The notes beneath the pieces are model-generated. The model saw only the letters and a program-made list of their open reading frames with translations. It was not told where the DNA came from and did no database searches. Source: JANWKQ01 sp964624635 (GTDB lineage: Bacteria > Bacteroidota > Bacteroidia > CAIKAF01). Taken from it: a stretch of 64,000 nucleotides of DNA. Positions 52,690-62,076 of the stretch are shown one piece after another; the stretch's first letter is position 1; every line of letters begins with the position of its first letter. A program made the translations under genes and the position numbers. The DNA lies in NCBI GenBank assembly GCA_964624635.1, contig CAZUXM010000007.1, positions 1-64,000 on the forward strand. The letters run 5' to 3'.

Positions 52690-52766
52690 GATACACTTTC
52701 CATTTATCAACAGATCCCCATTTGTAACAATCGTTACCTAAAAACCCATAATCCCAAATACTTGTT

Positions 52767-52774
52767 TATTTTTG
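52767..52774 (+). promoter_or_regulatory. -7 box TATTTTTG for ricT-gldH
   Basis: Exact TAnnTTTG match 22 bases before the ricT ATG. No -33 TTTG at standard spacing. Confidence 0.45.
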
Positions 52775-52796
52775 TTGTAACACAAAAACAAAATTC

Positions 52797-54002
52797 ATGG
52801 CATGTAGGAGTTGTAGTACGGGTGATGGTGGGGTGCCTAAGGGTTGTAAAAGCAACGGATCGTGTGGAACAGGAGGGTGTGGTAATAAGTTGGAGGTGTT
52901 TGACTGGCTTTCGAATATGCAGCCGGCGGATGCTTCAGGTAGATTTGAATGGGTAGAGGTTCGTTTTAAAAACAGTCGCAAAGATTATTATCATAATAAA
53001 AGTAATGTACCCGTTTATGTGGGTGATCTTATTGCGGTTGAAGGAAGCCCCGGGCACGATATTGGTACCGTTTCATTAACAGGAGAGCTGGTTAAGCTCC
53101 AAATGAAAAAAACAGGATTTAATTATAAAACAGCCGAAGGAAGAAGTATTTATCGTAAGGCGCGTGAAAATGATATCCAAAAATGGAAAGAAGCGATTGA
53201 TAAAGAAAATCGTTTCATGATGTATTGCCGCAAGGTATCAAAGGACCTGGGTCTCGAAATGAAATGCAGTGATGTGGAAACACAAGGAGATGGATCTAAG
53301 GCTACGTTTTATTATACTTCCGAAGGGAGAGTGGATTTCAGAGAATTGATTAAGATATTAGCTCGTGACTTGAAAGTGAGAATTGAAATGCGCCAGATAG
53401 GTTTCCGTCAGGAAGCCGGAAGATTAGGAGGCATTGGTGTTTGTGGACGAGAGCTTTGTTGTTCAACTTGGATTAGGGATTTTAGATCGGTTACTACTTC
53501 TGCAGCAAGATATCAGCAATTGTCTATCAATCCACAAAAACTGGCTGGTCAATGTGGTAAACTTAAATGTTGTTTGAATTACGAATTGGATAGCTATCTG
53601 GATGCTTTGGCAGACTTTCCCAATACACAGGTAAGGTTAAAAACCAAGATTGGAGATGCTATACATTTTAAGACCGACATATTTAAAAAGACGGTTTCGT
53701 ATACTTATGACAACGCTCCTGGCGTTATAGTTCCGCTGGATATTCCTACTATTCAAAAAGTAATGAAGATGAATAAGGAAGGAGTATATCCGGACGATTT
53801 ACAAAGTTTGATAGAGGAGAGAGATAAGCACAAGGAACAAGTTCCTAAAAAGAAAGAGTTTGCTAATGTCTTAGATGAAATGAATCTATCAAGATTTGAT
53901 AAGACCAATAAAGGAGGGAATAATAATTTTAAGAAGAAGAAAAAGAAGAAGAAAAAACCGGGGAATGGGAATGTCAATAACAACAATAAAGAAAAAAAGT
54001 AA
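52797..54002 (+). CDS. ricT: PSP1-domain protein RicT/YaaT-like
   Basis: A 401-residue protein. N-terminal Cys-rich segment (CRSCSTG, GSCGTGGCGN), then a PSP1 domain near 75-270 with the family cysteines in CGRELCCSTW and CGKLKCCLNYE. In Bacillus RicT is part of an Fe-S complex (RicAFT) with RNase Y that alters RNA processing; here ricA and ricF partners are not seen. The C-terminal tail is low-complexity (Lys-run then Asn/Gly/Lys-rich) and is encoded by DNA overlapping the gldH start by 32 bases. Confidence 0.88.
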   Translation: MACRSCSTGDGGVPKGCKSNGSCGTGGCGNKLEVFDWLSNMQPADASGRFEWVEVRFKNSRKDYYHNKSNVPVYVGDLIAVEGSPGHDIGTVSLTGELVKLQMKKTGFNYKTAEGRSIYRKARENDIQKWKEAIDKENRFMMYCRKVSKDLGLEMKCSDVETQGDGSKATFYYTSEGRVDFRELIKILARDLKVRIEMRQIGFRQEAGRLGGIGVCGRELCCSTWIRDFRSVTTSAARYQQLSINPQKLAGQCGKLKCCLNYELDSYLDALADFPNTQVRLKTKIGDAIHFKTDIFKKTVSYTYDNAPGVIVPLDIPTIQKVMKMNKEGVYPDDLQSLIEERDKHKEQVPKKKEFANVLDEMNLSRFDKTNKGGNNNFKKKKKKKKKPGNGNVNNNNKEKK

Positions 54003-54471
54003 TTGGATTATCATCGTTTTCGTTGGTTTTATTCTTGTTTCATGTGACAAGACGAAGATTTACGAAAAGTACCAGAGCATTCCTAATGCGGTTTGGAATA
54101 CCAATGAGCCCGTAAAATTTGATTTTGAGATTAAAGATACTAACCAGTATTGCAACATGCTTATTAATATTCGCTGTGCTGATAATTATCCATACCGGAA
54201 TTTATACATGTTCATGAAAACTACGCGTCCAGATGGCTTAAAAGCGATTGACACACTGGAGTTTTATTTGTTAGATGCAAAAGGAAAACCTTTAGGTGAT
54301 TGTTCAGGAGACGTATGTAACAATCAATTCATGATTGATCAGGGATTCAGGTTTCCACAGCCGGGTAAATATGAGTTTGAACTACAACAGTCCATGCGTA
54401 CAGAAGATGGAACTTTACCAATGATTATGGATGTGGGGATGAGGATTGAAAAAGGTATAAAAAAACAATAA
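53971..54471 (+). CDS. gldH: Gliding motility lipoprotein GldH
   Basis: A 166-residue outer-membrane or periplasmic lipoprotein required for gliding and T9SS in Flavobacterium-type bacteria. ATG 53971 gives MSITTIKKKSNW then a lipobox FILVSC; ATG 53965 is a near alternative. Seen are KIYEKYQSIPNAVWN, MLINIRCADNYPYRN, LYMFMKTTRPDG and MIDQGFRFPQPGKYEF, as in GldH. The order ricT-gldH-PBP1A is typical of Bacteroidota. The start overlaps the end of ricT. Confidence 0.88.
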   Translation: MSITTIKKKSNWIIIVFVGFILVSCDKTKIYEKYQSIPNAVWNTNEPVKFDFEIKDTNQYCNMLINIRCADNYPYRNLYMFMKTTRPDGLKAIDTLEFYLLDAKGKPLGDCSGDVCNNQFMIDQGFRFPQPGKYEFELQQSMRTEDGTLPMIMDVGMRIEKGIKKQ

Positions 54472-54474
54472 CGT

Positions 54475-56739
54475 ATGAAAATTTTTAAAAGCCGTTTACT
54501 CAGAAACTATCGCTGGGTTTGGTGGCTTGTATTTTCTCCCGTTTTAGGGTTGGCTATACTGGTTATATTGGCCAAGTTTGGGTTGTTGGGAGAAATGCCT
54601 GATATCCGTGAAATAGAAGACCCTAAACGAAATGAAGCCTCTGTAGTTTATACCGAGGACGGAAAAATTCTTGGCAAATATTACATTGAGAATAGAACAA
54701 TCATTGATTATGAAGACATTTCACCCAATGTAATTAATGCCTTAATACCTACCGAAGATGTTCGTTTTTACGATCACTCCGGTATAGATGCCCGCGGAAC
54801 GGTAAGGGCGTTTTCATCCCTCGGAAAAGAAGGAGGAGCAAGCACAATTACTCAACAGTTAGCCAAACTATTGTTTCATAAGAAACCCAAAGGAAAAATT
54901 AAGAGGTTAATACAAAAAGTAAAAGAATGGGTAATTGCATTGGAGCTTGAGAGAAGTTATACCAAAAAGGAAATTCTCACCATGTATTTAAATCAGGCAG
55001 ATTTCGGACATAATATTTTCGGAATCTATTCAGCCTCCAAAGTGTATTTTAATAAACCACCAAAAGAATTAACTGTACCAGAAGCAGCATTACTAGTTGG
55101 GTTGTTAAAAGGGCCGTCATTATATAGTCCATGGAACTGTCATAAAAGAGGAAAAATAGAAATTGCCGTGAATCGTAGAAATACCGTATTAAATCAGATG
55201 AAAAAGTACGGAAAGATTTCAGCTGCTCAATGTACTGAATATAAAAAAACTGATTTAGTACCGAGTATGCAAGAGCTAAAAACAAGGATTTTAGCCAATG
55301 CCTATGGTGGTGGTCAAACCCAATATTTCATGGACGAATTAAAAAAGAACATCGATGTATGGGCCAAAAAGAATATCAATCCACGAACAGATAAACCTTA
55401 TAACGTTTATACTGACGGATTAAAAATTTATACCACGATTGATTCACGAATGCAGAAGTATGCCGAACAAGCGGTGAAAGAGCACATGAAAAAACTACAA
55501 GCTCAGTTTTTTAAAATCAAAAAAGGTAAAAAAAACGGTCCCTTCTCTTCTGATTTATCGGGAAAAGAAGTAGAAAAAATTATCATGCAGGGTTTAAAAA
55601 ATACTGATAGTTACCGTGAGCAAAAAGAAAAAGGCATATCAGAATCAGAAATTTTAAAAAACAAAAAAGAACCTCATAAAATGACGGTATTTACCTGGAA
55701 TGGACCTCGTGATACCACCATGAGTCCATGGGATAGTGTAATACATACCAAAACATTTTTAATGCAAGGATTGATGTGTATGAACCCACATACAGGTGAA
55801 GTAAAAGCCTGGGTAGGGGGAATAGATTATTCATACTTTAAATATGACCACGTACGTGCAGGAAAATACAATAGTGATAAGAAAAAAGTAATGCCTGATG
55901 GTGGCCGACAAGTAGGTTCTACTTTTAAACCTTTTGTATATACGATGGCTATGAGAGAAGGTCGTTCACCTTGTGAAGAAGTACCTAATGTACAGGTATG
56001 TGTAGACGATTGGTGTCCAAGATCAGGGAAAGATAAGGTGAATGAAAATGTTTCATTAAAGTATGCATTGGCTAAATCATTGAACTGGATATCTGCATTG
56101 TTAATTAAGCAGTACGGTGCTCCAGCAGTAATAAAATTAGCTCATGAATTGGGAATTACTTCTGAAATGGAGGCTAGTCCATCTATTTGCCTTGGAACCC
56201 CTGATATTTCTGTATATGAAATGGTAGCCGCTTTTTCAACCTTTTTCAATAAAGGAATTTACAATGAACCTATTTTTCTTACACGAATAGAAGATCGTAA
56301 TGGAAATGTATTAGCAGAGTTCACCACAGAAAGCAAAGAGGTGTTGAATGAACAAACAGCAGCCCTAACAGTAGAATTAATGAGTGGTGTGGCAACTATT
56401 GGAACAGGAAGAAATCTTCCTTCAGTATACAAGTTTACAGAGCCAATGGCGGGAAAAACCGGGACCACTCAAAACTCTTCAGATGGATGGTTTATTGGCG
56501 GAACACCTGACCTGGTTTGTGGTGTTTGGACAGGAGGAGAAGACAGAACAGTTAGAAATGATGGGTGGTCAGGAGCAAATATGGCATTACCTACCTGGGG
56601 AATTTTTATGCGAAAAGTGTATGATGATAGATCGATAAAAATTAACAGAGGTGAGTTTGAATATCCCGCTGAAATGACAGTTCCTATTGATTGTAGTACC
56701 ATCACTTCAGAAGATGAAGAGATTGACTATGAAAATTGA
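54475..56739 (+). CDS. Class A penicillin-binding protein 1A, first copy
   Basis: A 754-residue bifunctional murein synthase. TM helix near residues 16-40, then GT51 glycosyltransferase with the catalytic Glu in PTEDVRFYDHSGID and GASTITQQLAK, an Asp/Lys-rich linker, and the transpeptidase with STFK (SxxK), KSLNW (SxN) and KTGTTQ (KTG). It polymerises and cross-links peptidoglycan at the periplasmic face. Its ATG is four bases after the gldH stop. A second, diverged copy follows. One oddity is Pro in LIPTEDVRF where the second copy has the usual Ala. Confidence 0.92.
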   Translation: MKIFKSRLLRNYRWVWWLVFSPVLGLAILVILAKFGLLGEMPDIREIEDPKRNEASVVYTEDGKILGKYYIENRTIIDYEDISPNVINALIPTEDVRFYDHSGIDARGTVRAFSSLGKEGGASTITQQLAKLLFHKKPKGKIKRLIQKVKEWVIALELERSYTKKEILTMYLNQADFGHNIFGIYSASKVYFNKPPKELTVPEAALLVGLLKGPSLYSPWNCHKRGKIEIAVNRRNTVLNQMKKYGKISAAQCTEYKKTDLVPSMQELKTRILANAYGGGQTQYFMDELKKNIDVWAKKNINPRTDKPYNVYTDGLKIYTTIDSRMQKYAEQAVKEHMKKLQAQFFKIKKGKKNGPFSSDLSGKEVEKIIMQGLKNTDSYREQKEKGISESEILKNKKEPHKMTVFTWNGPRDTTMSPWDSVIHTKTFLMQGLMCMNPHTGEVKAWVGGIDYSYFKYDHVRAGKYNSDKKKVMPDGGRQVGSTFKPFVYTMAMREGRSPCEEVPNVQVCVDDWCPRSGKDKVNENVSLKYALAKSLNWISALLIKQYGAPAVIKLAHELGITSEMEASPSICLGTPDISVYEMVAAFSTFFNKGIYNEPIFLTRIEDRNGNVLAEFTTESKEVLNEQTAALTVELMSGVATIGTGRNLPSVYKFTEPMAGKTGTTQNSSDGWFIGGTPDLVCGVWTGGEDRTVRNDGWSGANMALPTWGIFMRKVYDDRSIKINRGEFEYPAEMTVPIDCSTITSEDEEIDYEN

Positions 56740-56750
56740 TTGCTGTGTCC

Positions 56751-56758
56751 TATCTTTG
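56751..56758 (+). promoter_or_regulatory. -7 box TATCTTTG for the second PBP1A copy
   Basis: Exact TAnnTTTG match in the short gap between the two penicillin-binding genes, 29 bases before the GTG start. A TTG lies about 12 bases upstream, too close for the -33 element. Suggests independent expression of the second copy. Confidence 0.45.
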
Positions 56759-56787
56759 GTGTGAATTAACACCGTAATCCCTTAACT

Positions 56788-59106
56788 GTGTCAAAGATTT
56801 TTAAAAGTTTTTTATTCAGAAATTTCCGCTGGGTATGGTGGTTGGTTTTTTCTCCATTTGTTACGATGATTCTTCTGGTAATTCTTGCCTCTACTGGAGC
56901 ATTAGGAGAAATGCCGGATTTTAAAGAGCTCGAAGATCCACAAAGAAATCTTGCTTCAATTGTTTATTCTGCTGATGGTAAAGTACTGGGTAAATACTAT
57001 ATAGAAAACCGTGTTGCGGTGGATTATGAAGATATTTCTCCCAATGTAATCAATGCATTAATTGCAACAGAAGATGTTCGTTTCGAAAAACATTCAGGAA
57101 TAGATGGAAAACGATTACTCGGAGCCATTGCTAAAGGAGGAAAAGATGGAGGGGCTAGTACTATTACACAACAGTTAGCAAAACTATTGTTCCACAAAAA
57201 ACCGAAGAATAAATTTTTAAGGATACTTCAAAAAGTAAAAGAGTGGGTAATTGCTTTACAACTCGAAAGAGCTTATACCAAGAAAGAGATTCTTACGATG
57301 TATTTGAATCAGGCTGATTTTGGTCATAATATTTACGGAATCAATTCTGCAGCAAAAATATATTTCGATAAAACACCGAAAGATCTTTCAGTAACAGAAT
57401 CTGCATTATTGGTGGGCTTATTAAAAGCCCCAACAAAATATTCACCCATTACGAACTTCAGAAAAAAAACACCGGATGTAACACGCAATAGAAGAAATAC
57501 AGTATTAAATCAAATGGCGAAGTATGGTAAACTGAGTGCTGGTGATTGTGAAAAATTTAAACAGGAACCTGTAATTGCCAGTATGGAAAGTTTACAGGAA
57601 AGAATTTCTAAAAATGTGTATGGTCATGGTGACAATGCTCCTTACTTTATGGAGGAGTTAAAGAAAGATGTGGAAGCCTGGTGCATGAATAACATTAATC
57701 CGAGGACACAGAAACATTATAATTTATATACTGACGGCTTGAGAGTATATACTACCATTGATTCAAGAATACAAACGTATGCTGAGCAGGCTGTGAATGA
57801 ATACATGCCTAAACTTCAAGCATTGTTTTTTAAAACGAAAAAGGGAAAGAAAAATGCTCCGTTTGCTTCCAACTTAAAACAAGAAGAAGTAGATAAAATC
57901 ATCATGCAGGGAATCAAAACCTCAGATGGATATAAAGCATTAAAAAATGAAGGCGTGTCAGAAGCGGACATTATGAAAATATTTAATACACCGAAGTCTA
58001 TGACGGTGTATTCATGGAGCGGGCCTAAAGATACTGTAATGACTCCGAGGGATTCGGTTATTTATCACAAATCATTTTTGATGAATGGGTTGATGTGTAT
58101 GGATCCACATACTGGTGAGATTAAAGCCTGGTCAGGAGGAATTGGTTTTGATTATTTTAAATACGATCACGTACGCGCTGGTAAATATGATTCAAAAACA
58201 AAATCCATAGTACCCGGAGGTGGTCGTCAGGTAGGATCAACATTTAAACCATTTGTTTATGCAATGGCAATGAGAGAAGGAAGATCCCCTTGCGAAGAAG
58301 TTCCCAATGTAAAAGTATGTATCGAAAGTGCATGGAGCAGATGGTGTCCTGATAACTCAGGAGGCCCACCCGAAGGAGCCATGATTTCTTTAAAAGTAGC
58401 TTTAGCAAATTCGGTGAACTATATCTCGGCATATTTAATGAAACAATATGGTCCGCAGGCGGTGGTAAAATTGGTAAAGGAATTAGGTGTAACAGCACCA
58501 TTAGATCCTAATCCGTCTATTTGTTTAGGAACACCGGATATTTCGGTATATGAAATGGTAGGAGCCTTTAGTACTTTCTTCAATAAAGGAATTTACAACA
58601 AACCGATTTTCCTAACGAGAATAGAAGATAAAAATGGAAATACCCTGGCTAGTTTTACCTCTGAAAGTAGAGAGGTATTAAATGAAGAAGCAGCCTTCTT
58701 GATGGTAGAATTAATGAAAGGGGTGGTGTTACAAGGTACAGCCGGAAGATTAAGAGGAACCTATAAATTTAAAGAACCCGTAGCAGGTAAAACCGGAACC
58801 ACACAGAGCAACTCAGATGGTTGGTTTATTGGTGGAACACCTGATTTAGTTTGTGGCGTATGGACCGGAGCAGATGATCGTACAGTACGTTTTGTGAGCA
58901 CCGGTTACGGACAAGGTGCTAACATGGCATTACCCATCTGGGGGTTATTTATGCGCAAGGTGTATGATGATAAGTCGATAGACATCAATAGAGGAGATTT
59001 TGAAAAGCCGGCAACTACACCAACCATAGAACTTAATTGTGGTGATTACAGAAAAGACCAAAACGAAGACATTATATACAACAATGTAAATTTTGATAAT
59101 GAATAA
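56788..59106 (+). CDS. Class A penicillin-binding protein 1A, second copy
   Basis: A 772-residue tandem paralogue of the preceding gene with all key residues kept: ATEDVRFEKHSGID, GASTITQQLAK, STFKPF, ANSVNY and AGKTGTTQ. Its N-terminal TM segment is FRWVWWLVFSPFVTM. GTG start. Its C-terminal ~20 residues, and an insert at the transpeptidase entry (ESAWSRWCPDN), differ from the first copy, so the two may serve different growth conditions or partners. Ends overlapping scoA by eight bases. Confidence 0.92.
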   Translation: MSKIFKSFLFRNFRWVWWLVFSPFVTMILLVILASTGALGEMPDFKELEDPQRNLASIVYSADGKVLGKYYIENRVAVDYEDISPNVINALIATEDVRFEKHSGIDGKRLLGAIAKGGKDGGASTITQQLAKLLFHKKPKNKFLRILQKVKEWVIALQLERAYTKKEILTMYLNQADFGHNIYGINSAAKIYFDKTPKDLSVTESALLVGLLKAPTKYSPITNFRKKTPDVTRNRRNTVLNQMAKYGKLSAGDCEKFKQEPVIASMESLQERISKNVYGHGDNAPYFMEELKKDVEAWCMNNINPRTQKHYNLYTDGLRVYTTIDSRIQTYAEQAVNEYMPKLQALFFKTKKGKKNAPFASNLKQEEVDKIIMQGIKTSDGYKALKNEGVSEADIMKIFNTPKSMTVYSWSGPKDTVMTPRDSVIYHKSFLMNGLMCMDPHTGEIKAWSGGIGFDYFKYDHVRAGKYDSKTKSIVPGGGRQVGSTFKPFVYAMAMREGRSPCEEVPNVKVCIESAWSRWCPDNSGGPPEGAMISLKVALANSVNYISAYLMKQYGPQAVVKLVKELGVTAPLDPNPSICLGTPDISVYEMVGAFSTFFNKGIYNKPIFLTRIEDKNGNTLASFTSESREVLNEEAAFLMVELMKGVVLQGTAGRLRGTYKFKEPVAGKTGTTQSNSDGWFIGGTPDLVCGVWTGADDRTVRFVSTGYGQGANMALPIWGLFMRKVYDDKSIDINRGDFEKPATTPTIELNCGDYRKDQNEDIIYNNVNFDNE

Positions 59107-59797
59107 GGTAGTAAAAAATGCTGAAGAGGCAATTGAAGTAATAAAAGACGATATGGTATTAATGTTGGGTGGTTTTGGATTATGTGGTATTCCTGAAAAT
59201 TGTATAGCCGCTTTGGTAAAAAAAGGGGTGAAGGGTCTTACTTGTATTAGTAACAATGCTGGTGTTGATGATTTTGGAATTGGGTTGATGTTGCAACAAA
59301 AACAGGTAAAAAAAATGATCTCTTCGTACGTAGGAGAAAATGCAGAATTTGAAAGACAGCTATTGTCGGGGGAACTCGAAGTAGAATTAATACCACAAGG
59401 GACATTAGCCACCCGTTGTATGGCATCAGGCTATGGTATGCCGGCCATATATACACCTGCCGGAGTTGGTACAGAAGTTGCTGAAGGTAAAGAAACAAGG
59501 GAGTTCAATGGTAAAACATACCTGATGGAATATGCTTTTGATGCAGATTATGCTATAGTAAAAGCCTGGAAAGGAGATGCTATGGGGAATTTGATTTTTA
59601 GAAGCACTTCGAGGAATTTTAATCCATTGATGGCTATGGCGGGTAAAATTACTATTGCTGAAGTTGAAGAGATGGTTCCTGTAGGCAGTTTAAACCCCGA
59701 TCATATTCATACTCCCGGAATTTATGTTCACAGGATATTTGAAGGAAAAAATTACGAAAAACGGATAGAGCAAAGAACAGTACAGAAAAAGGCATAA
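59099..59797 (+). CDS. scoA: 3-oxoacid CoA-transferase subunit A
   Basis: A 232-residue alpha subunit, partner of subunit B at 19123. LGGFGLCGIPENCI (CoA-binding glycine-rich loop), CISNNAGVDDFGIG, NAEFERQLLSGELEVELIPQGT and TPAGVGT are present. ATG 59099 overlaps the PBP1A stop by eight bases and is preferred to the TTG at 59093. It converts acetoacetate/succinyl-CoA to acetoacetyl-CoA together with subunit B. In many bacteria the two genes form one operon; here they are about 39 kb apart. Confidence 0.88.
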   Translation: MNKVVKNAEEAIEVIKDDMVLMLGGFGLCGIPENCIAALVKKGVKGLTCISNNAGVDDFGIGLMLQQKQVKKMISSYVGENAEFERQLLSGELEVELIPQGTLATRCMASGYGMPAIYTPAGVGTEVAEGKETREFNGKTYLMEYAFDADYAIVKAWKGDAMGNLIFRSTSRNFNPLMAMAGKITIAEVEEMVPVGSLNPDHIHTPGIYVHRIFEGKNYEKRIEQRTVQKKA

Positions 59798-59816
59798 TAA
59801 ATCACCGTTTTTTCGT

Positions 59817-59824
59817 TAGATTTG
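59817..59824 (+). promoter_or_regulatory. -7 box TAGATTTG
   Basis: Exact TAnnTTTG match, 31 bases before the ATG at 59856. No -33 motif at standard spacing. Confidence 0.45.
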
Positions 59825-59855
59825 AAATAGAGTATAACGCTAAAATATAAGGCCT

Positions 59856-60410
59856 ATGCTTAGATCAAGCTACATTATCATTGCATTGCTTCTATTGGTA
59901 TCAACCCAAACAGCAGAAGCTAAAAAATTCAGCCTTTTTGAAGCTCCAAAAGGTACCCGGTTTGTTATTTCAAACGGAAGTCTTAATGTAAATGGAACCA
60001 GCTTTAATAAACCCTGGAAAATCAACCCGTTTTTAACAGCCATGGGGGGTAAATACTCTATGAAACATCTATTTCACAAGGTATATACATTTGATGATTT
60101 GGGAGTACATGTATATGAATACCCAAAGAATGAACAGGCGAACGAAATACAGGTTTCTTTTGTAAAACAAAAGATGAAATTTGCTCCTAAAAATAACTTT
60201 CAGGGTAGTTTTAAGTTGGAAAAAATGACGATTACCCGTAAGACACCTATTGATAAAGTCATCAAGACGTTGCCTGGATACAATTTTACTAAGAACAACT
60301 CAAGCACCAATTCATACCGTGGGGAATATAAAGGAGTATATGTTTATCTGAACTATTCAAATGATAAACAACTTGACTTTATCTCTTTTGGAATGACAGA
60401 AAAGAACTAA
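59856..60410 (+). CDS. Secreted protein of unknown function
   Basis: A 184-residue protein with signal peptide MLRSSYIIIALLLLVSTQTAEA. I do not recognise the family with confidence. Its middle part (NKPWKINPF and the FDDLGVHVYEYPKNE segment) resembles, from memory, a domain present in several secreted or immunity-type Bacteroidota proteins. Probably periplasmic with a beta-rich fold. A weak AT hairpin (60411-60432) follows the stop. Confidence 0.6.
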   Translation: MLRSSYIIIALLLLVSTQTAEAKKFSLFEAPKGTRFVISNGSLNVNGTSFNKPWKINPFLTAMGGKYSMKHLFHKVYTFDDLGVHVYEYPKNEQANEIQVSFVKQKMKFAPKNNFQGSFKLEKMTITRKTPIDKVIKTLPGYNFTKNNSSTNSYRGEYKGVYVYLNYSNDKQLDFISFGMTEKN

Positions 60411-60436
60411 AAATTTAGTTAATACTAAATTTATTT
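60411..60436 (+). terminator. Possible weak terminator after the 59856 gene
   Basis: AAATTTAGT (60411-60419) pairs with ACTAAATTT (60424-60432) around TAAT and is followed by ATTTTC. Seven of nine pairs are A-T, so it is weak. Confidence 0.35.
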
Positions 60437-60542
60437 TCTCATATTATCATTTTATTTATCACTATACCACATTTAAGGTATAATATTAGAGTCTTACATA
60501 TCAAGATTTGAAATCTCTTATTTTCGAGCCAAATTTTAATAT

Positions 60543-61088
60543 ATGGCGAAAATTAATGTAAGAAACACCCATCGAACACTTGGTTATTTTTACGTAGGAT
60601 TGATTATATCCTTTTCAATTTCCGGGATCTTTTTGAATCATAGACGTGACTGGCATCCAAGCCGTTATGTTAGCAGTTCTAAAGAAATCAGTATACGACC
60701 AGTTATTAAAGATTCTATCAATGATGAATTCATTGAATATTTTACAAAAACCCAATCTATCAATGACAAGTTAAGACGATATAGGGTGGATAAGGATATT
60801 TTGAAAATATCGTATGAAAAGAACGATGTGGAGCTGGATATCAAAACAGGAAAAGGAAATATAGAAACGTATAAAAAAACACCGGTACTGGGTGAGTTTA
60901 CTATGTTGCATGTAGATACCAGTAAATGGTGGATATATTATTCAGATGTATTTGGCTTGTCTATGGCTATTATTGCAATAACGGGAATGTTTATTCAACG
61001 GGGGAAAAATGGGTTTAAGCGTATAGGTTGGAAATTGGCTTTGATAGGTATTATTTTCCCTTTAATCTTTTTGTTTTTATTGAGTTAG
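60543..61088 (+). CDS. PepSY-associated TM-helix protein
   Basis: A 181-residue inner-membrane protein of the PepSY_TM group. The first TM helix follows the signature RNTHRTLGYFYVGL, IISFSISGIFLNHR, and the C-terminal pair of helices contains FGLSMAIIAITGMFIQRG. In other organisms such proteins are often iron-regulated or linked to siderophore reduction, but partners are absent here. A TATTTTCG box at 60519-60526 lies just upstream and may be its promoter. Confidence 0.78.
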   Translation: MAKINVRNTHRTLGYFYVGLIISFSISGIFLNHRRDWHPSRYVSSSKEISIRPVIKDSINDEFIEYFTKTQSINDKLRRYRVDKDILKISYEKNDVELDIKTGKGNIETYKKTPVLGEFTMLHVDTSKWWIYYSDVFGLSMAIIAITGMFIQRGKNGFKRIGWKLALIGIIFPLIFLFLLS

Positions 61089-61190
61089 CTGAAATAATAT
61101 CTGTTTATTATTTATCCAAAAACTTCAACCATTTTTTCAGATATTTACTTTATCTAAAATGAGATAACCTTAAAATCAACCCCAAGATAT

Positions 61191-62054
61191 ATGGAGTTTA
61201 TATCTTACATTATACAAAAAATAATTAATGCTGCCGGGCTCAACCATTTTGATTATAAAGTTCTGATCTTTTATTTTTCAATAGTTATTGGAGGATTTGT
61301 TATAGAGTTGGTTTTTATAGGTTGGAAAAACTCTTCTATAAAACGTTTGATACAGTTTGATAAATCAATAAGAACAGACCTTATCAGTTGGGCACTTGAA
61401 GCGTTTAACTTACATAAGCTGATTGCTCTCTTTCTTTCGTTTGGCATCTGTTATATTTTAGTTGCACTTATTGAGCGATTAGTTAACCTTCAGCTCATTC
61501 ATCATATACAAAATCCATACTTACAGTTTTTAATAGTTTTTATTTTTAGTGACTTTAAAAACTATTTCAGACATATTGTTTTTCACAGAATCAACCCACT
61601 TTGGAAAATACACGAGTTTCATCATTCGGCAACTACAATGAGTGTTTTAACAAGATATAGAGGACATTTTCTTGAAACATCCATCAGTACGTTTTTTGAT
61701 GTGATTCCGTTAATTATTTTAGGAATACCACTCCAAACATTTTTTGCCGTGAAGATTTTTACTGAAACTCATCAGGTGCTTATACACTCTTCACTAAGAT
61801 CTGATTGGGGATTAATAGGGCGTTATATTTTAGTTTCGCCAGCAGCACATAGGATACACCATTCAACCAATAGTCAACATTTTCTAAAAAACTACGGATC
61901 TACACTTATTATTTGGGACCGACTTTTTGGAACATATCACCCATACGAAAAAGTAGAAGAAGTAGGATTACCCGAAAACCCCTACAATCATAAAGGTTAT
62001 ATTCATGATGTTTTACTAAGCATAAAACTTGCCGTTAAAACATTTAAAAGATAG
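61191..62054 (+). CDS. Sterol-desaturase/fatty-acid-hydroxylase family protein
   Basis: A 287-residue integral membrane enzyme with four TM helices and the non-heme di-iron His clusters: FRHIVFH, HEFHHS, HQVLIH and HRIHHS. Such enzymes hydroxylate or desaturate lipids, including carotenoid or sphingolipid-like substrates in Bacteroidota. The precise substrate is unknown. It stands alone; the next gene is convergent with 22 bases between stops. Confidence 0.85.
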   Translation: MEFISYIIQKIINAAGLNHFDYKVLIFYFSIVIGGFVIELVFIGWKNSSIKRLIQFDKSIRTDLISWALEAFNLHKLIALFLSFGICYILVALIERLVNLQLIHHIQNPYLQFLIVFIFSDFKNYFRHIVFHRINPLWKIHEFHHSATTMSVLTRYRGHFLETSISTFFDVIPLIILGIPLQTFFAVKIFTETHQVLIHSSLRSDWGLIGRYILVSPAAHRIHHSTNSQHFLKNYGSTLIIWDRLFGTYHPYEKVEEVGLPENPYNHKGYIHDVLLSIKLAVKTFKR

Positions 62055-62076
62055 TAGCCAATAGTCCAGATAACTA

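Noticed and set aside
53753..53986. Antisense frame opposite the RicT tail
   Set aside because: A run of Phe and Leu produced by the Lys codons on the other strand; no signal of a real gene.
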